A stretch of DNA of 64,000 bases, taken from the NCBI GenBank assembly GCA_951813605.1, contig OX638379.1, positions 5,964,062 to 6,028,061 on the forward strand, written 5' to 3'. Source of the DNA: an uncultured Bryobacterales bacterium. Its GTDB lineage: Bacteria > Acidobacteriota > Terriglobia > Bryobacterales > UBA6623. Each line of letters opens with the position of its first letter. Position 1 is the stretch's first letter. Positions 8,771-16,451 of the stretch are shown one piece after another. Position numbers and translations under genes: made by a program. Under the pieces are notes generated by a model that saw only the letters and a program-made list of their open reading frames with translations, had not been told where the DNA came from and did not search any database.

Positions 8771-10420
8771 TCATAGGGCCGGCAGCGCCCGCTGTTCCGT
8801 CCCGTACAGGAATTCGGGAGTCCGGGACAGCTCTCCAGGCGGCAACCTGACGACTCGAGGACGCACGAGAATCAGCAGGTCGCGCTGGCTCCAGCGCCGC
8901 TCGTTCCTCCGGAAGAGACTGCCCAGCCAAGGTATCTGGCCGAGTCCCCACAGCCCCCCTTCGGACCCGCGACGCTCGTAGACCGACATTCCAGAAACGA
9001 TCGCGAAGTCGCCGCGTCGCAGGCGCACCTGCGACTTGAACTCGCGATTGGCCAAAACGGGTATGTCGTTGACAGCCTGGCCCGCGAGAAATCGGAAATT
9101 CACCTCTAGTTCCAAGGTGACGTCCAGCGCACTGTGAATCAGGGGCGTTACCGCTAGATTCAGTCCGAGGTCCTCGAACGAAATCGAGGGCGCGGGCTGG
9201 ATATAGGATCCGTTGCCGACGGCCTGAGCACCGGACGCCGCCGCACCGGACGAGTATTGTGCCGTGGCAATCGGGTAGCGCTCGCCAATCTTGAATTCCG
9301 CCGGCATGCCATGGGCGCTGCGCACGTGCAAGCTATGGAGCGTCTGAGCGGAACTGGCGTCCAATCGAGCGATCAGAGACGCATCTCCTACGGTGACTCC
9401 AAGCACAGTTTTCCCGCCGCCCAATCCAATCAGCCGACCGGCGCTCGCAGGGTCCGGGGAAGCACCCAAGAGAGTGCTGAGGTTGGCCATTGGGAATGTG
9501 GAAGGCAAATTCATGCCAGCACGAATGTGACCGCTGCGGGAAACCGTGACCATTTGGAGTTCGATCTGTGCCATGCCCCGCGGATGCAGGAGACTCTGGG
9601 CAAGCAGCCGCGCCATGTTGACTTTAGACACGGAATCTCGCAAGAACAGCCTTCCTGACGAAGGAGCTTGGAGACGCCTGATTTCGAGAACTTGTTGGAT
9701 CGCTTGGCTGACTTCGGAGACCTCGTCGGGAGTCAGCGCGCTATCAAGCGGCACGGAGCCGAATGCAACAGTTTCGAATTCGGATCGAGTGCTCGAAGTA
9801 TCCTCGGCCACGAACAGAAGATCGTGGTCCAACGGCACGACTAGCGCCGTTCCAATCTCTCCCAGCGCCCGCATAACGCAACGGAAGTCGCATTCGGTAA
9901 GCTCGGCCCGAATGAGCCTGTCATCGTCGAATTCCTCATCGAACACGATCCGGATTCCGAATTCCTTGGCCGCCTCCAAGTACGCCTCGCGGAGCGTGCC
10001 GCGGAAGCGGAACGCGGCCTCGTGATCCGAGTAATTCAGCGTCTTGGGCTCGCTCGGAGCAGGCCGGACTTGAGCGACGGAGATCGCCGGCTCTCGGGCG
10101 GGTGCGCGGTCGCCCGAGTCGATTGACTGGAATTCCCAGGAATCGGGGACCATCTCCAAAGCCGTGCGATGCTCGCCCGCAGCGGCCAGCAGCTGCGCGG
10201 CTCCGCGTCGCACCCCTCGCGCCGCGCGAACATACTTTAGATTCGCCGGATCCAGTGCCCTCGCCCTGTTGTAGAGGAGGTAAGCCTCAATGTGGCGGCC
10301 TTGGCTCTGTGCCCGGCGTCCTTTCCGAAACAGGTCCTCGGCGCCATCGTCGGCTAGGGCGACAGGCAGGAAGATCAGAGCTAGAATCGCAACCAGGGCC
10401 CTTCTCTGGAGAGAATCCAC
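8771..10420 (-). CDS. Orphan secretin (GspD/PilQ-type) with N-terminal TPR
   Basis: This 549-residue protein has a signal peptide (residues 1-23), a TPR-like helical stretch (about 28-90) and a small N0/STN-like domain (about 135-200, FRFRGTLREAYLEAAKEF onward). The C-terminal secretin core (PF00263 family) is recognisable from GLNLAVTPLI, the repeated beta strands, VPxL-type NDIPVLANREFKS and the terminal LLILVRPRVV. Secretins form the outer-membrane ring of type II secretion or type IV pilus machines. The start is a GTG preceded by no clear ribosome site. No gsp, pil or tad partner is nearby, and the usual multiple N-domains are reduced. It may serve a scattered machine or be a family-specific outer-membrane gate. 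The family assignment is firm; the system is unknown. Confidence 0.85.
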   Translation of the reverse strand: MDSLQRRALVAILALIFLPVALADDGAEDLFRKGRRAQSQGRHIEAYLLYNRARALDPANLKYVRAARGVRRGAAQLLAAAGEHRTALEMVPDSWEFQSIDSGDRAPAREPAISVAQVRPAPSEPKTLNYSDHEAAFRFRGTLREAYLEAAKEFGIRIVFDEEFDDDRLIRAELTECDFRCVMRALGEIGTALVVPLDHDLLFVAEDTSSTRSEFETVAFGSVPLDSALTPDEVSEVSQAIQQVLEIRRLQAPSSGRLFLRDSVSKVNMARLLAQSLLHPRGMAQIELQMVTVSRSGHIRAGMNLPSTFPMANLSTLLGASPDPASAGRLIGLGGGKTVLGVTVGDASLIARLDASSAQTLHSLHVRSAHGMPAEFKIGERYPIATAQYSSGAAASGAQAVGNGSYIQPAPSISFEDLGLNLAVTPLIHSALDVTLELEVNFRFLAGQAVNDIPVLANREFKSQVRLRRGDFAIVSGMSVYERRGSEGGLWGLGQIPWLGSLFRRNERRWSQRDLLILVRPRVVRLPPGELSRTPEFLYGTEQRALPAL

Positions 10421-10836
10421 CTTGCATTTAAGACGCCCGGTCCTTCGTCGGCGTGGAAGGCAAGCGCTTTGATTGAAGAACGGGCACGGGCAAGGGCGGT
10501 GTCAGGTTCATCCTTGTACGGAGAATCAGGTCTTAGAAGGACCGGGATTAACAATGGCCCGTGAGGATTGGCAACACCCACGGGAAGCCTTTCACCCCTG
10601 CTGGCGCTCAGCTGTCGCGAGGTGTGCATCTAATTCCGCCAGCATCGCGGAGAAAGCAAGAGGCGCATCACTCGGTCAAGAGAAGGAACTTCAAGGAATG
10701 CCGCCGGGACCACTCGCGACATCGAAATCGGCATACAAACAGGCGACTAGGAACTGACCTCCATCGAGGCAAGCCCCTAAGAGCCGCAGTTGCGATGCTT
10801 CCGAGATGTGCTTAGCGAGACATAGCTTACCCAGTA
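10421..10836. other. Non-coding gap between secretin and IS481
   Basis: 416 bases with no supported gene. Short open frames exist on both strands but lack ribosome sites and family resemblance. The segment should contain the secretin promoter on the minus strand; I see no convincing hexamer pair. Confidence 0.4.
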
Positions 10837-10856
10837 TTCCGGAGACATGGTTTACA
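10837..10856 (+). repeat. Left inverted repeat of IS481 element
   Basis: A 20-base terminal repeat beginning TTCCGGAGAC. It pairs with 12049-12068 with two mismatches. Confidence 0.85.
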
Positions 10857-10881
10857 CAATGGGCATTGGGGGAGGTCCCCG

Positions 10882-12054
10882 ATGCCGTGGAAAGAGCGTA
10901 AACGCATGGATGAACGACTTCGATTCATTGCCTGGTTATTGGAAGGCGAGAAGAGGGCCCCGCTGTGCCGGGAGTTCGGCATCTTCCGGGTTACCGGCTA
11001 CAAGATTTTCAAGCGCTGCAAGGAATGCGGCCTGGATGCGCTGAACGATCGCAGCCGACGGCCTTAGCAGCATGCCAGCAAGCTGCCGCAGCAGGTCGAA
11101 CGCACGATCCCGGGGACCAAAAAGGCGCCTCCGTCCTGGGGAGCGCCGAAGATCCGCGACAAGTTGATCCGCCAGCTTCCCATGATCCAGCGTCCCGCGG
11201 TCAGTACGATCCACGCGGTGCTGGATCGAAACGGGCTGGTCAAGCGGCGCCAACGTCGCCGTTACAAGGCCCAGTGCACCGCGCTCAGCGCCGCGCACGC
11301 CCCCCACGGGCTGCGGTGCGCCGATTACAAGGGCGAGTTCAAGCTCGGCAACCGCCGGTACTGCTATCCCTTGACGATTTCCGAGTATCGATCCCGCTGC
11401 CTGTTAGCCGGCAAAGGCCTCGCGTCGACCAAGTCCGCATTTGCCTTTTCCGTGTGCGAGCAGGCGTTCAGGGACTGCGGCCTGCCGGCGGCCATCCGCA
11501 CCGACAACGGCATTCCCCTGGCCTCGCCCCACGCCCTGTTCGGGCTCTCCAAGCTCGCCGCGTGGTGGCTGCACCTCGGCATCAAGATCCAGCGCATCCA
11601 GCCCGGCTGCCCGCAGCAAAACGCCCGCCACGAGCGGGTGCATCTGACGCGCAAGCAAGAGGCCACCCGACCCGCCGCGTTCAACTTCCTGCAGCAGCAG
11701 GACCGTTTCGAACGCTGCACCGCGGCTTGCAACCACCAGCGGCCCCGCCAGGGCCCCGGCGGCGCCTGCCCCAGCGATGTCTATACACCCTCGGCCCGGG
11801 TCTATGAACCGCCGCCGGAGCCCGAGAACCCCGATCACGACCACAGCGTGCGCGCGACCCGCTGCGGTCGCCTCTGCATCGGCCAACGCAAAATCAACCT
11901 CAGCCAGGTCTTCGCTTGCCAGACCGTGGGCATCCGCGAGATCGAGGATCGAATCTGGCTGGTCAGCTTCCTGGATTTCGATCTAGGATTTTTCGATCAG
12001 GATGAGGGAAGCGTAGAACCCGACCCCCTCCGTTCGTGCCGGAGAAAGTGTTAA
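10882..12054 (+). pseudogene. IS481-family transposase broken by an in-frame amber codon
   Basis: Reading from the ATG at 10882, 61 codons encode the N-terminal helix-turn-helix of an IS481 transposase (MPWKERKRMDERLRF, then CREFGIFRVTGYK and DRSRRP). A TAG at 11065-11067 then stops the frame. The same frame continues without shift to a stop at 12052-12054 and encodes the integrase-like core: ADYKGEF with the first Asp, RTDNG with the second Asp, and NARHERVH with the catalytic-region Glu. In intact relatives DRSRRP is followed by Tyr-Arg, so the TAG most simply arose from a Tyr codon. Other substitutions (Ala for Gly in NGRHER, odd residues in the tail) also suggest decay. A full-length product would need amber readthrough, for which there is no evidence. 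Confidence 0.88.
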
Positions 12055-12068
12055 CCAAGTCTCCGGAA
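12049..12068 (-). repeat. Right inverted repeat of IS481 element
   Basis: This is the reverse complement of the left terminal repeat with two mismatches. Its inner end overlaps the transposase stop codon. Confidence 0.85.
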
Positions 12069-12083
12069 CGGACCAGAATCGAT

Positions 12084-12173
12084 TGGCGGAGGAAGAGGGA
12101 TTCGAACCCCCGAGACCCTTTCGAGCCTTGCGGTTTTCAAGACCGCCGCCTTCAACCACTCGGCCATTCCTCC
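12084..12173 (-). tRNA. tRNA-Ser (anticodon UGA)
   Basis: A complete class II tRNA on the minus strand. The 7-base-pair acceptor stem is GGAGGAA/TTCCTCC (12167-12173 and 12088-12094). The anticodon stem GCGGT/ACCGC encloses the loop CTTGAAA with anticodon TGA (complement of 12137-12139). A long variable arm typical of serine tRNA and a T-arm with GGTTCGAATCC follow. The discriminator G and an encoded CCA (12084-12086) are present. It reads UCA and related serine codons. The decayed IS481 element ends just beyond its 3' end. Confidence 0.97.
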
Positions 12174-12228
12174 GTCTGTTTCTCAGACTAGCAGTCAGCC
12201 CACCGGACGTGGTGTACGCTGCAATCTG

Positions 12229-13005
12229 ATGCCCGGCAGGTTACACGGAAAGATAGCGCTGATCACGGGTGCAGCCGGCGGCATCGGCTCCGCCATCGTG
12301 CGGAGATTCCTTGCCGAAGGGGCCAGCATCGTCGCGAACGATCTTTCCCGCAATGTCGAATCTGTCGTGGCCGAAGCGGTCGGCGACGTCGGAGGTCGAG
12401 CAGTCGCTCACGTGGCCAACCATTCGAACGAGCGCGAAGTCGCCGGCATGATGCGAGGGGTCCGGGAGTCGCTTGGCGGGCTGGACATCCTAGTCAATAA
12501 CGCGTTTGCTGCGTTCAACGACATCGAAATCGCAGAACTCGAAGAATCCGATTGGGACCGTACGCTGGACGCCTGTCTGAAGGGGCCATTCTTATGCACG
12601 AAGCATGCGGTGCCGCTGATGAAAGAGCGCCACGGCGGAAGTATTGTCTCGATTTCCAGCGTCAATGCCCTTCGCGCCGTAAGCGAGACGGCCTACACCG
12701 CCGCCAAGGGCGGGCTCATCTCGATGATGCGCCTCGTCGCGGCCGATTATGCCGAATGGAACATCCGGTCCAATGTCATCTGCCCCGGCACCATCTCTAC
12801 GTCGGCCTCGATGGACTACTGGGAGCAGTTTCCGGCGGGGTTCGAGGCGTTGCGTCAGATGTACCCGCTAGGACGAATCGGCGAACCAGACGACATCGCA
12901 GACTACGTGCTGTTTTTGGCGTCGGACGAGTCGCGCTGGGTCACTGGCACAGTACATACGGTGGACGGGGGCCTGATGGGTGGCACCAAGCTCGGCGTGG
13001 TTTGA
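12229..13005 (+). CDS. Short-chain dehydrogenase/reductase (SDR)
   Basis: This 258-residue classical SDR is the usual length for the family. The NAD(P)-binding motif TGAAGGIG lies at residues 14-21, NNA near residue 90, and the catalytic set is Ser143, Tyr156 and Lys160 (YTAAK). The PG block and a C-terminal VDGG tail are also present. It oxidises or reduces a hydroxyl/carbonyl substrate, which the sequence does not reveal. Residues after the cofactor Rossmann beta-2 (ANDLSRN) lack the basic pair that marks NADP preference, so NAD is a fair guess. It starts 55 bases beyond the divergent tRNA-Ser gene and ends 28 bases before the ankyrin lipoprotein, so the three plus-strand genes here may be one transcript. 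Confidence 0.92.
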   Translation: MPGRLHGKIALITGAAGGIGSAIVRRFLAEGASIVANDLSRNVESVVAEAVGDVGGRAVAHVANHSNEREVAGMMRGVRESLGGLDILVNNAFAAFNDIEIAELEESDWDRTLDACLKGPFLCTKHAVPLMKERHGGSIVSISSVNALRAVSETAYTAAKGGLISMMRLVAADYAEWNIRSNVICPGTISTSASMDYWEQFPAGFEALRQMYPLGRIGEPDDIADYVLFLASDESRWVTGTVHTVDGGLMGGTKLGVV

Positions 13006-13033
13006 TCGAACCATCTGCTAGACTCCGAAAACT

Positions 13034-13630
13034 GTGCGTCGAAGAGCGGCGGAATTCCTAGCGGCAGCGGCACTGGCGGCGGGCATCGCCTGCAGTTCGC
13101 CGCCGGTCGGCTCGCCAAGTTCTTCGGGCGGGACCTCCAGGTCCGGCGAGGTTCTGACCGAGCGTCTGTCGGACGCGGCGTTCCAAGGCAACCGGCAAGC
13201 AGTTGAGGCTATGCTGCCGAACGTGAAAGTCAACGCGACGGACGAGGGAGGGCGCACCATGCTCATGCTGGCCTCGTACGGCGGGCACTCGACGACCGTG
13301 CGACTGCTCTGCGAGAACAAGGCCAACCCGAATCTGAAGGACGCGAACCGCCGTACCGCTCTGATGTACGCGGCTTCCGGGCCGAACCTCCGCGCGGTAG
13401 AAATTCTCCTGGCTCACGGGGCGGAAGTCAATTTAGTAGATCGCGAGGAGGGTTGGACGGCATTGATGTTCGCCGCCGCGGAGGGCCACGCGGACATCGT
13501 ACAAATGCTTCTCGATCACGGGGCGGACCCCCGCTTGGTGGACATTGACGGTGAATCAGCCGTCACGTTTGCAGAAAACAAAAGGCACGACGATGTGGTC
13601 GCCGTACTCCGAGAAGCGGCGGGACGCTGA
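13034..13630 (+). CDS. Ankyrin-repeat lipoprotein
   Basis: This 198-residue exported protein begins at a GTG. The signal peptide (about residues 1-20) ends in AGIAC, giving a lipid-anchor Cys, followed by a Ser/Gly/Pro linker. About four ankyrin repeats follow (residues 55-195), with the recurrent GxTxLMxAA and HGAxxxLVD pattern, for example RRTALMYAAS and GWTALMFAAAEGH. Ankyrin repeats bind partner proteins. In bacteria such periplasmic members have been linked to catalase or peroxidase protection and to host contact, but nothing here decides between these. The stop overlaps the start of the HupE/UreJ gene (TGATG), implying translational coupling and a functional link with that membrane protein. 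Confidence 0.85.
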   Translation: MRRRAAEFLAAAALAAGIACSSPPVGSPSSSGGTSRSGEVLTERLSDAAFQGNRQAVEAMLPNVKVNATDEGGRTMLMLASYGGHSTTVRLLCENKANPNLKDANRRTALMYAASGPNLRAVEILLAHGAEVNLVDREEGWTALMFAAAEGHADIVQMLLDHGADPRLVDIDGESAVTFAENKRHDDVVAVLREAAGR

Positions 13631-14808
13631 TGGGACTTGCGGGCCCGGTCTCGACCTTGCCGGGCTCCAGCAGGCCGGCGCGGACGTCGTGTCCCCCAAG
13701 GTTGGCTGCACGCTGGCTCTGCGTCTGGGCAATGGCACTAGGGAACGCAGCCGCCCACGAGTTCACGATCACTCCCGTAACCCTCGTGATCGCTGGTGAT
13801 GGCGGCTTCCAAGTCGAGGTAGGCCTCGACGTCGACGCGCTTGCGCTAGGCCTGCCGCTGGAGGCGGATTCGGAATACGTAGCGCAGGGCATGAACCAGC
13901 TTTCCGGGGAAGCCTTCGATGCTGCCGTCGAGACGGCGCGCGCAGCGGTGAGAAACGACATCCGCCTGACCTTCGACTCTGCGGCCGCCTCGTTCGAAGT
14001 GGCGTTCCCCCACCACGGCACGACCGCAGCAACCAACGCGGACCCGCCGACTGTGCTCGGAACGGTTGCGCGACTGCGCGGAAACGTGCCCGACGGCGCT
14101 CGCGAGGTCTTGTTCCGTGCTCCGGTTCGGTACAAGACCGTATCGCTTCAAATCCTCGCGCCGTCGCGCGCCGAACCCTATGCGGTTCTGCTCGAACCGG
14201 GTGAATCCAGCCCTGCATTCTCGCTCGTCGAAGGTGGGGACCAAGCGGCCGGGCAAGGCATCTTCATGGCCTACCTGAAGCTGGGATTCACGCACATCGT
14301 TCCGAAGGGCCTCGACCACATACTGTTCGTCGTAGGGCTGTTCCTGCTTAGCGTTCATTGGCGCCCGCTGCTCTATCAGGTCACGGCTTTCACGGTCGCG
14401 CACTCGGTAACGCTTGCGCTGTCGATGCAGGGCATCTTCTCGCTTCCAGAGCGATTCGTCGAGACCCTGATCGCGCTCTCGATCAGCTGGGTAGCCATCG
14501 AGAACATAGCCACGGCGACCTTGAAGCCTTGGCGCATAGCGCTGGTCTTCTGTTTCGGACTGCTGCATGGACTGGGCTTCGCCGGGGTGCTCAGCGGACT
14601 GGGGATGCCCGAGGGCCGGTTTTTCGCGGCCCTGCTTTCGTTCAATTTGGGCGTCGAGCTAGGCCAAGTGAGCGTCGTCGCGCTCGCCTTCGCGATCGTG
14701 GGTCGGTTTCATCATCTAGTTGGCTACCGGCGGTACGTGGTCATTCCGTGCTCGGCCGTGATCGCGGCAATCGGATGTTGGTGGTCGGTGACGAGGGCGC
14801 TGCAGTAG
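13630..14808 (+). CDS. HupE/UreJ-type membrane protein
   Basis: This 392-residue protein has a signal sequence ending AAAHEF (about residue 43) and a periplasmic beta-rich domain to about residue 210. Its C-terminal membrane domain of five or six helices carries the HupE/UreJ_2 hallmarks: FTHIVPKGLDHILF, AHSVTLAL, LLHGLGFAG and FNLGVELGQ. The His and Glu residues in these helices fit metal binding, and relatives are proposed nickel or cobalt permeases linked to hydrogenase or urease; many family members lack such neighbours, as here. The ATG overlaps the preceding ankyrin gene stop. The signal region before the cleavage site is long, so the true start could be internal, but no better candidate with a ribosome site was found. 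Confidence 0.85.
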   Translation: MGLAGPVSTLPGSSRPARTSCPPRLAARWLCVWAMALGNAAAHEFTITPVTLVIAGDGGFQVEVGLDVDALALGLPLEADSEYVAQGMNQLSGEAFDAAVETARAAVRNDIRLTFDSAAASFEVAFPHHGTTAATNADPPTVLGTVARLRGNVPDGAREVLFRAPVRYKTVSLQILAPSRAEPYAVLLEPGESSPAFSLVEGGDQAAGQGIFMAYLKLGFTHIVPKGLDHILFVVGLFLLSVHWRPLLYQVTAFTVAHSVTLALSMQGIFSLPERFVETLIALSISWVAIENIATATLKPWRIALVFCFGLLHGLGFAGVLSGLGMPEGRFFAALLSFNLGVELGQVSVVALAFAIVGRFHHLVGYRRYVVIPCSAVIAAIGCWWSVTRALQ

Positions 14809-15083
14809 AACGGGGCGGTTTGGCAGACGACCGGCCCAAGACCTCGATCCCGGTTTTCGCAACGATGCAGTTCGGCTTGATACGGAGCGCTCTGGCGAAC
14901 CGACGGATGCCGCTTCAACCGCAGTCCGCTCGGCGAGGCGTATCGCCGATTGCGAGGCGATATGGCTGGTGCTCAACGCTGCCGTCTACCGTCGCTGTTT
15001 GCGACGACGGAGCAATGCCTGCATTCGCACGAACTCTCGACAAGACGTCGCGAACTGCAACGTAGCGACACGCAGGCTGCACT

Positions 15084-15392
15084 ATGATCAGGTTACTGGT
15101 GGCGACAGTTTACATCCCATCGATGCTCAAGCCGATGGCAGGCAACCGAGAGACGGTCTCTGTCAGCGGTTCGACCGTTCGCGAGATCGTCGAGAAGCTG
15201 ACAGCTCGATACCCGAATCTAGGCAGCCGGCTGGTTGACAGTGGCCAGCTTCGCAGCAGTATCTCCGTAGCGATCGACGGAGAGATCAGCACGCTGGGTC
15301 TGTTGGACAGTCTCGACGAGGATTCAGAGGTGCATTTCATCCCAGCCATTTCGGGCGGGCGCGGAGTTACCGGTGCGGTCTCCTTGGGGTGA
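15084..15392 (+). CDS. MoaD/ThiS-like sulfur-carrier protein with a C-terminal tail
   Basis: This 102-residue beta-grasp protein ends its conserved domain with IPAISGG. In MoaD and ThiS proteins this double glycine is the exact C-terminus, adenylated and then thiocarboxylated by an E1-like enzyme to donate sulfur. Here Gly91-Gly92 is followed by ten more residues, RGVTGAVSLG. The tail would have to be removed, as known for some bacterial ubiquitin-like carriers processed by JAMM peptidases, or the protein is not a sulfur donor. The tail region also contains the ribosome site (GGAG at 15363-15366) and GTG start of the next gene, so it may exist for coupling. No moaE, moeB, thiF or JAMM gene is visible nearby. 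Confidence 0.8.
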   Translation: MIRLLVATVYIPSMLKPMAGNRETVSVSGSTVREIVEKLTARYPNLGSRLVDSGQLRSSISVAIDGEISTLGLLDSLDEDSEVHFIPAISGGRGVTGAVSLG

Positions 15393-16302
15393 TATCGAGG
15401 TTCAGGACGCGCACGCGCACCTGTTCTCGCGTGCCTTCTTCGAGGTGCTCGGCCGACAGAAGGGCGCGACGGACATCGACGCGATGGTCGCCTCGCTAGG
15501 CTGGGACCCGCCGCCCGCGAGCAACGAAGAGCTGGCGGTTCTGTGGGTGCAGGAATTGAACCGCCAAGGCGTCTCGAAATCGGTCCTTATGGCCAGCGTG
15601 CCGGGAGACGAATCGTCAGCTGGAGATGCAGTTCGAGCGTTCCCCGATCGATTCTACGGATACTTCATGCTGAACCCGGTTGCCGACGGGGCTGTCGACA
15701 GAGCGAGGCGAGCTTTCGAAGAGCTCGGGCTCAAGGGCCTTTGCCTGTTCCCGGCGATGCTGCGATTCTCTGTCCAGGACGAGCGCGTCAAGCCGCTGTA
15801 CGAGATGGCATCAGAGGCACCCGGGAGGATCGTGTTTGTTCATATGGGCGTGCTCACGGTCGGCGTTCGCGCCAAGCTCGGCCTTGCATCCAGGTTCGAC
15901 ATGAAGTACTCGAACCCGCTCGAGTTGCATCGCGTGGCTCTGGAACATCCGGCAACCACGTTCGTCATCCCGCATTTCGGGGCCGGCTACTTTCGCGAAG
16001 CGCTCATGCTGGCAAGCCTCGCGCCGAATGTGTATATCGACACGTCTAGCAGCAATGGATGGACCAAGTACCTGACCCCGCAGCCCACGCTTGCGGAGGT
16101 GTTTGCCCAAGCTCTCGATGTGGTCGGGCCGACTCGACTACTGTTCGGGTCGGATTCGTCATTCTTTCCAAGAGGCTGGCAGCGGCCTGTGTTCGAGGCC
16201 CAGTGCGAGGCCATGGAATCGATCGGACTCCCGACGAGTCAGATTGAGGATATCTTCGGCGGGAACCTCGCCCGCTTGCTGGCCGGCCCCGATTCCGGCT
16301 AA
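15373..16302 (+). CDS. Amidohydrolase-2 family TIM-barrel hydrolase
   Basis: This 309-residue cytoplasmic protein is of the amidohydrolase_2 (PF04909) type. Metal-binding landmarks are HAHLF near the N-terminus (residues 14-16), FVHMG, IPHFG and the late LFGSDSS aspartate. Relatives are decarboxylases or hydrolases of cyclic or aromatic acids; the substrate here is not evident. The GTG start at 15373 is supported by GGAG six bases upstream and overlaps the last 20 bases of the MoaD-like gene. This close coupling suggests joint expression, an unexpected pairing. It ends about 90 bases before a strong shared hairpin terminator. Confidence 0.85.
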   Translation: MRSPWGDIEVQDAHAHLFSRAFFEVLGRQKGATDIDAMVASLGWDPPPASNEELAVLWVQELNRQGVSKSVLMASVPGDESSAGDAVRAFPDRFYGYFMLNPVADGAVDRARRAFEELGLKGLCLFPAMLRFSVQDERVKPLYEMASEAPGRIVFVHMGVLTVGVRAKLGLASRFDMKYSNPLELHRVALEHPATTFVIPHFGAGYFREALMLASLAPNVYIDTSSSNGWTKYLTPQPTLAEVFAQALDVVGPTRLLFGSDSSFFPRGWQRPVFEAQCEAMESIGLPTSQIEDIFGGNLARLLAGPDSG

Positions 16303-16392
16303 TCCCCTCGCTAGCTGCTCCAGCCTCGAATCAATCGTTCGTATTGCGGGCGGTTGGCATCGAGCAGCTCCGGCGCTCCAGCCGGCGCAAGA

Positions 16393-16420
16393 AAGCCCCG
16401 CCGGTACACCGGCGGGGCTT
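16393..16420. terminator. Perfect 12-bp hairpin, bidirectional terminator
   Basis: AAGCCCCGCCGG (16393-16404) pairs perfectly with CCGGCGGGGCTT (16409-16420) around the 4-base loop TACA. On the minus strand it is followed by TTTCTT and lies 32 bases past the TonB-receptor stop; on the plus strand it follows the amidohydrolase. Confidence 0.9.
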
Positions 16421-16451
16421 GTGATTGATCCGGGTCGGAAGGAGGAGCCCG

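Larger units (their letters stand above)
10837..12068 (+). mobile_element. IS481-family insertion sequence, decayed
   Basis: A 1232-base element bounded by 20-base imperfect inverted repeats that start TTCCGGAGAC at both ends (18 of 20 positions match). It carries one transposase gene with the IS481 layout, which is interrupted by an in-frame stop. No target-site duplication is evident (CAGTA on the left, CGGAC on the right), so the flanks have drifted or the outer edge differs by a few bases. Its right end lies 15 bases from the 3' end of the tRNA-Ser gene. Confidence 0.85.

Noticed and set aside
7254..8981. Plus-strand open frame (575 codons) opposite the peroxidase
   Set aside because: The CxxCH-containing protein on the minus strand has a perfect ribosome site; the plus frame has no family features.
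10882..12054. Programmed readthrough of the IS481 amber codon
   Set aside because: Relatives have Tyr there and the protein has other degenerate positions; simple decay explains it.
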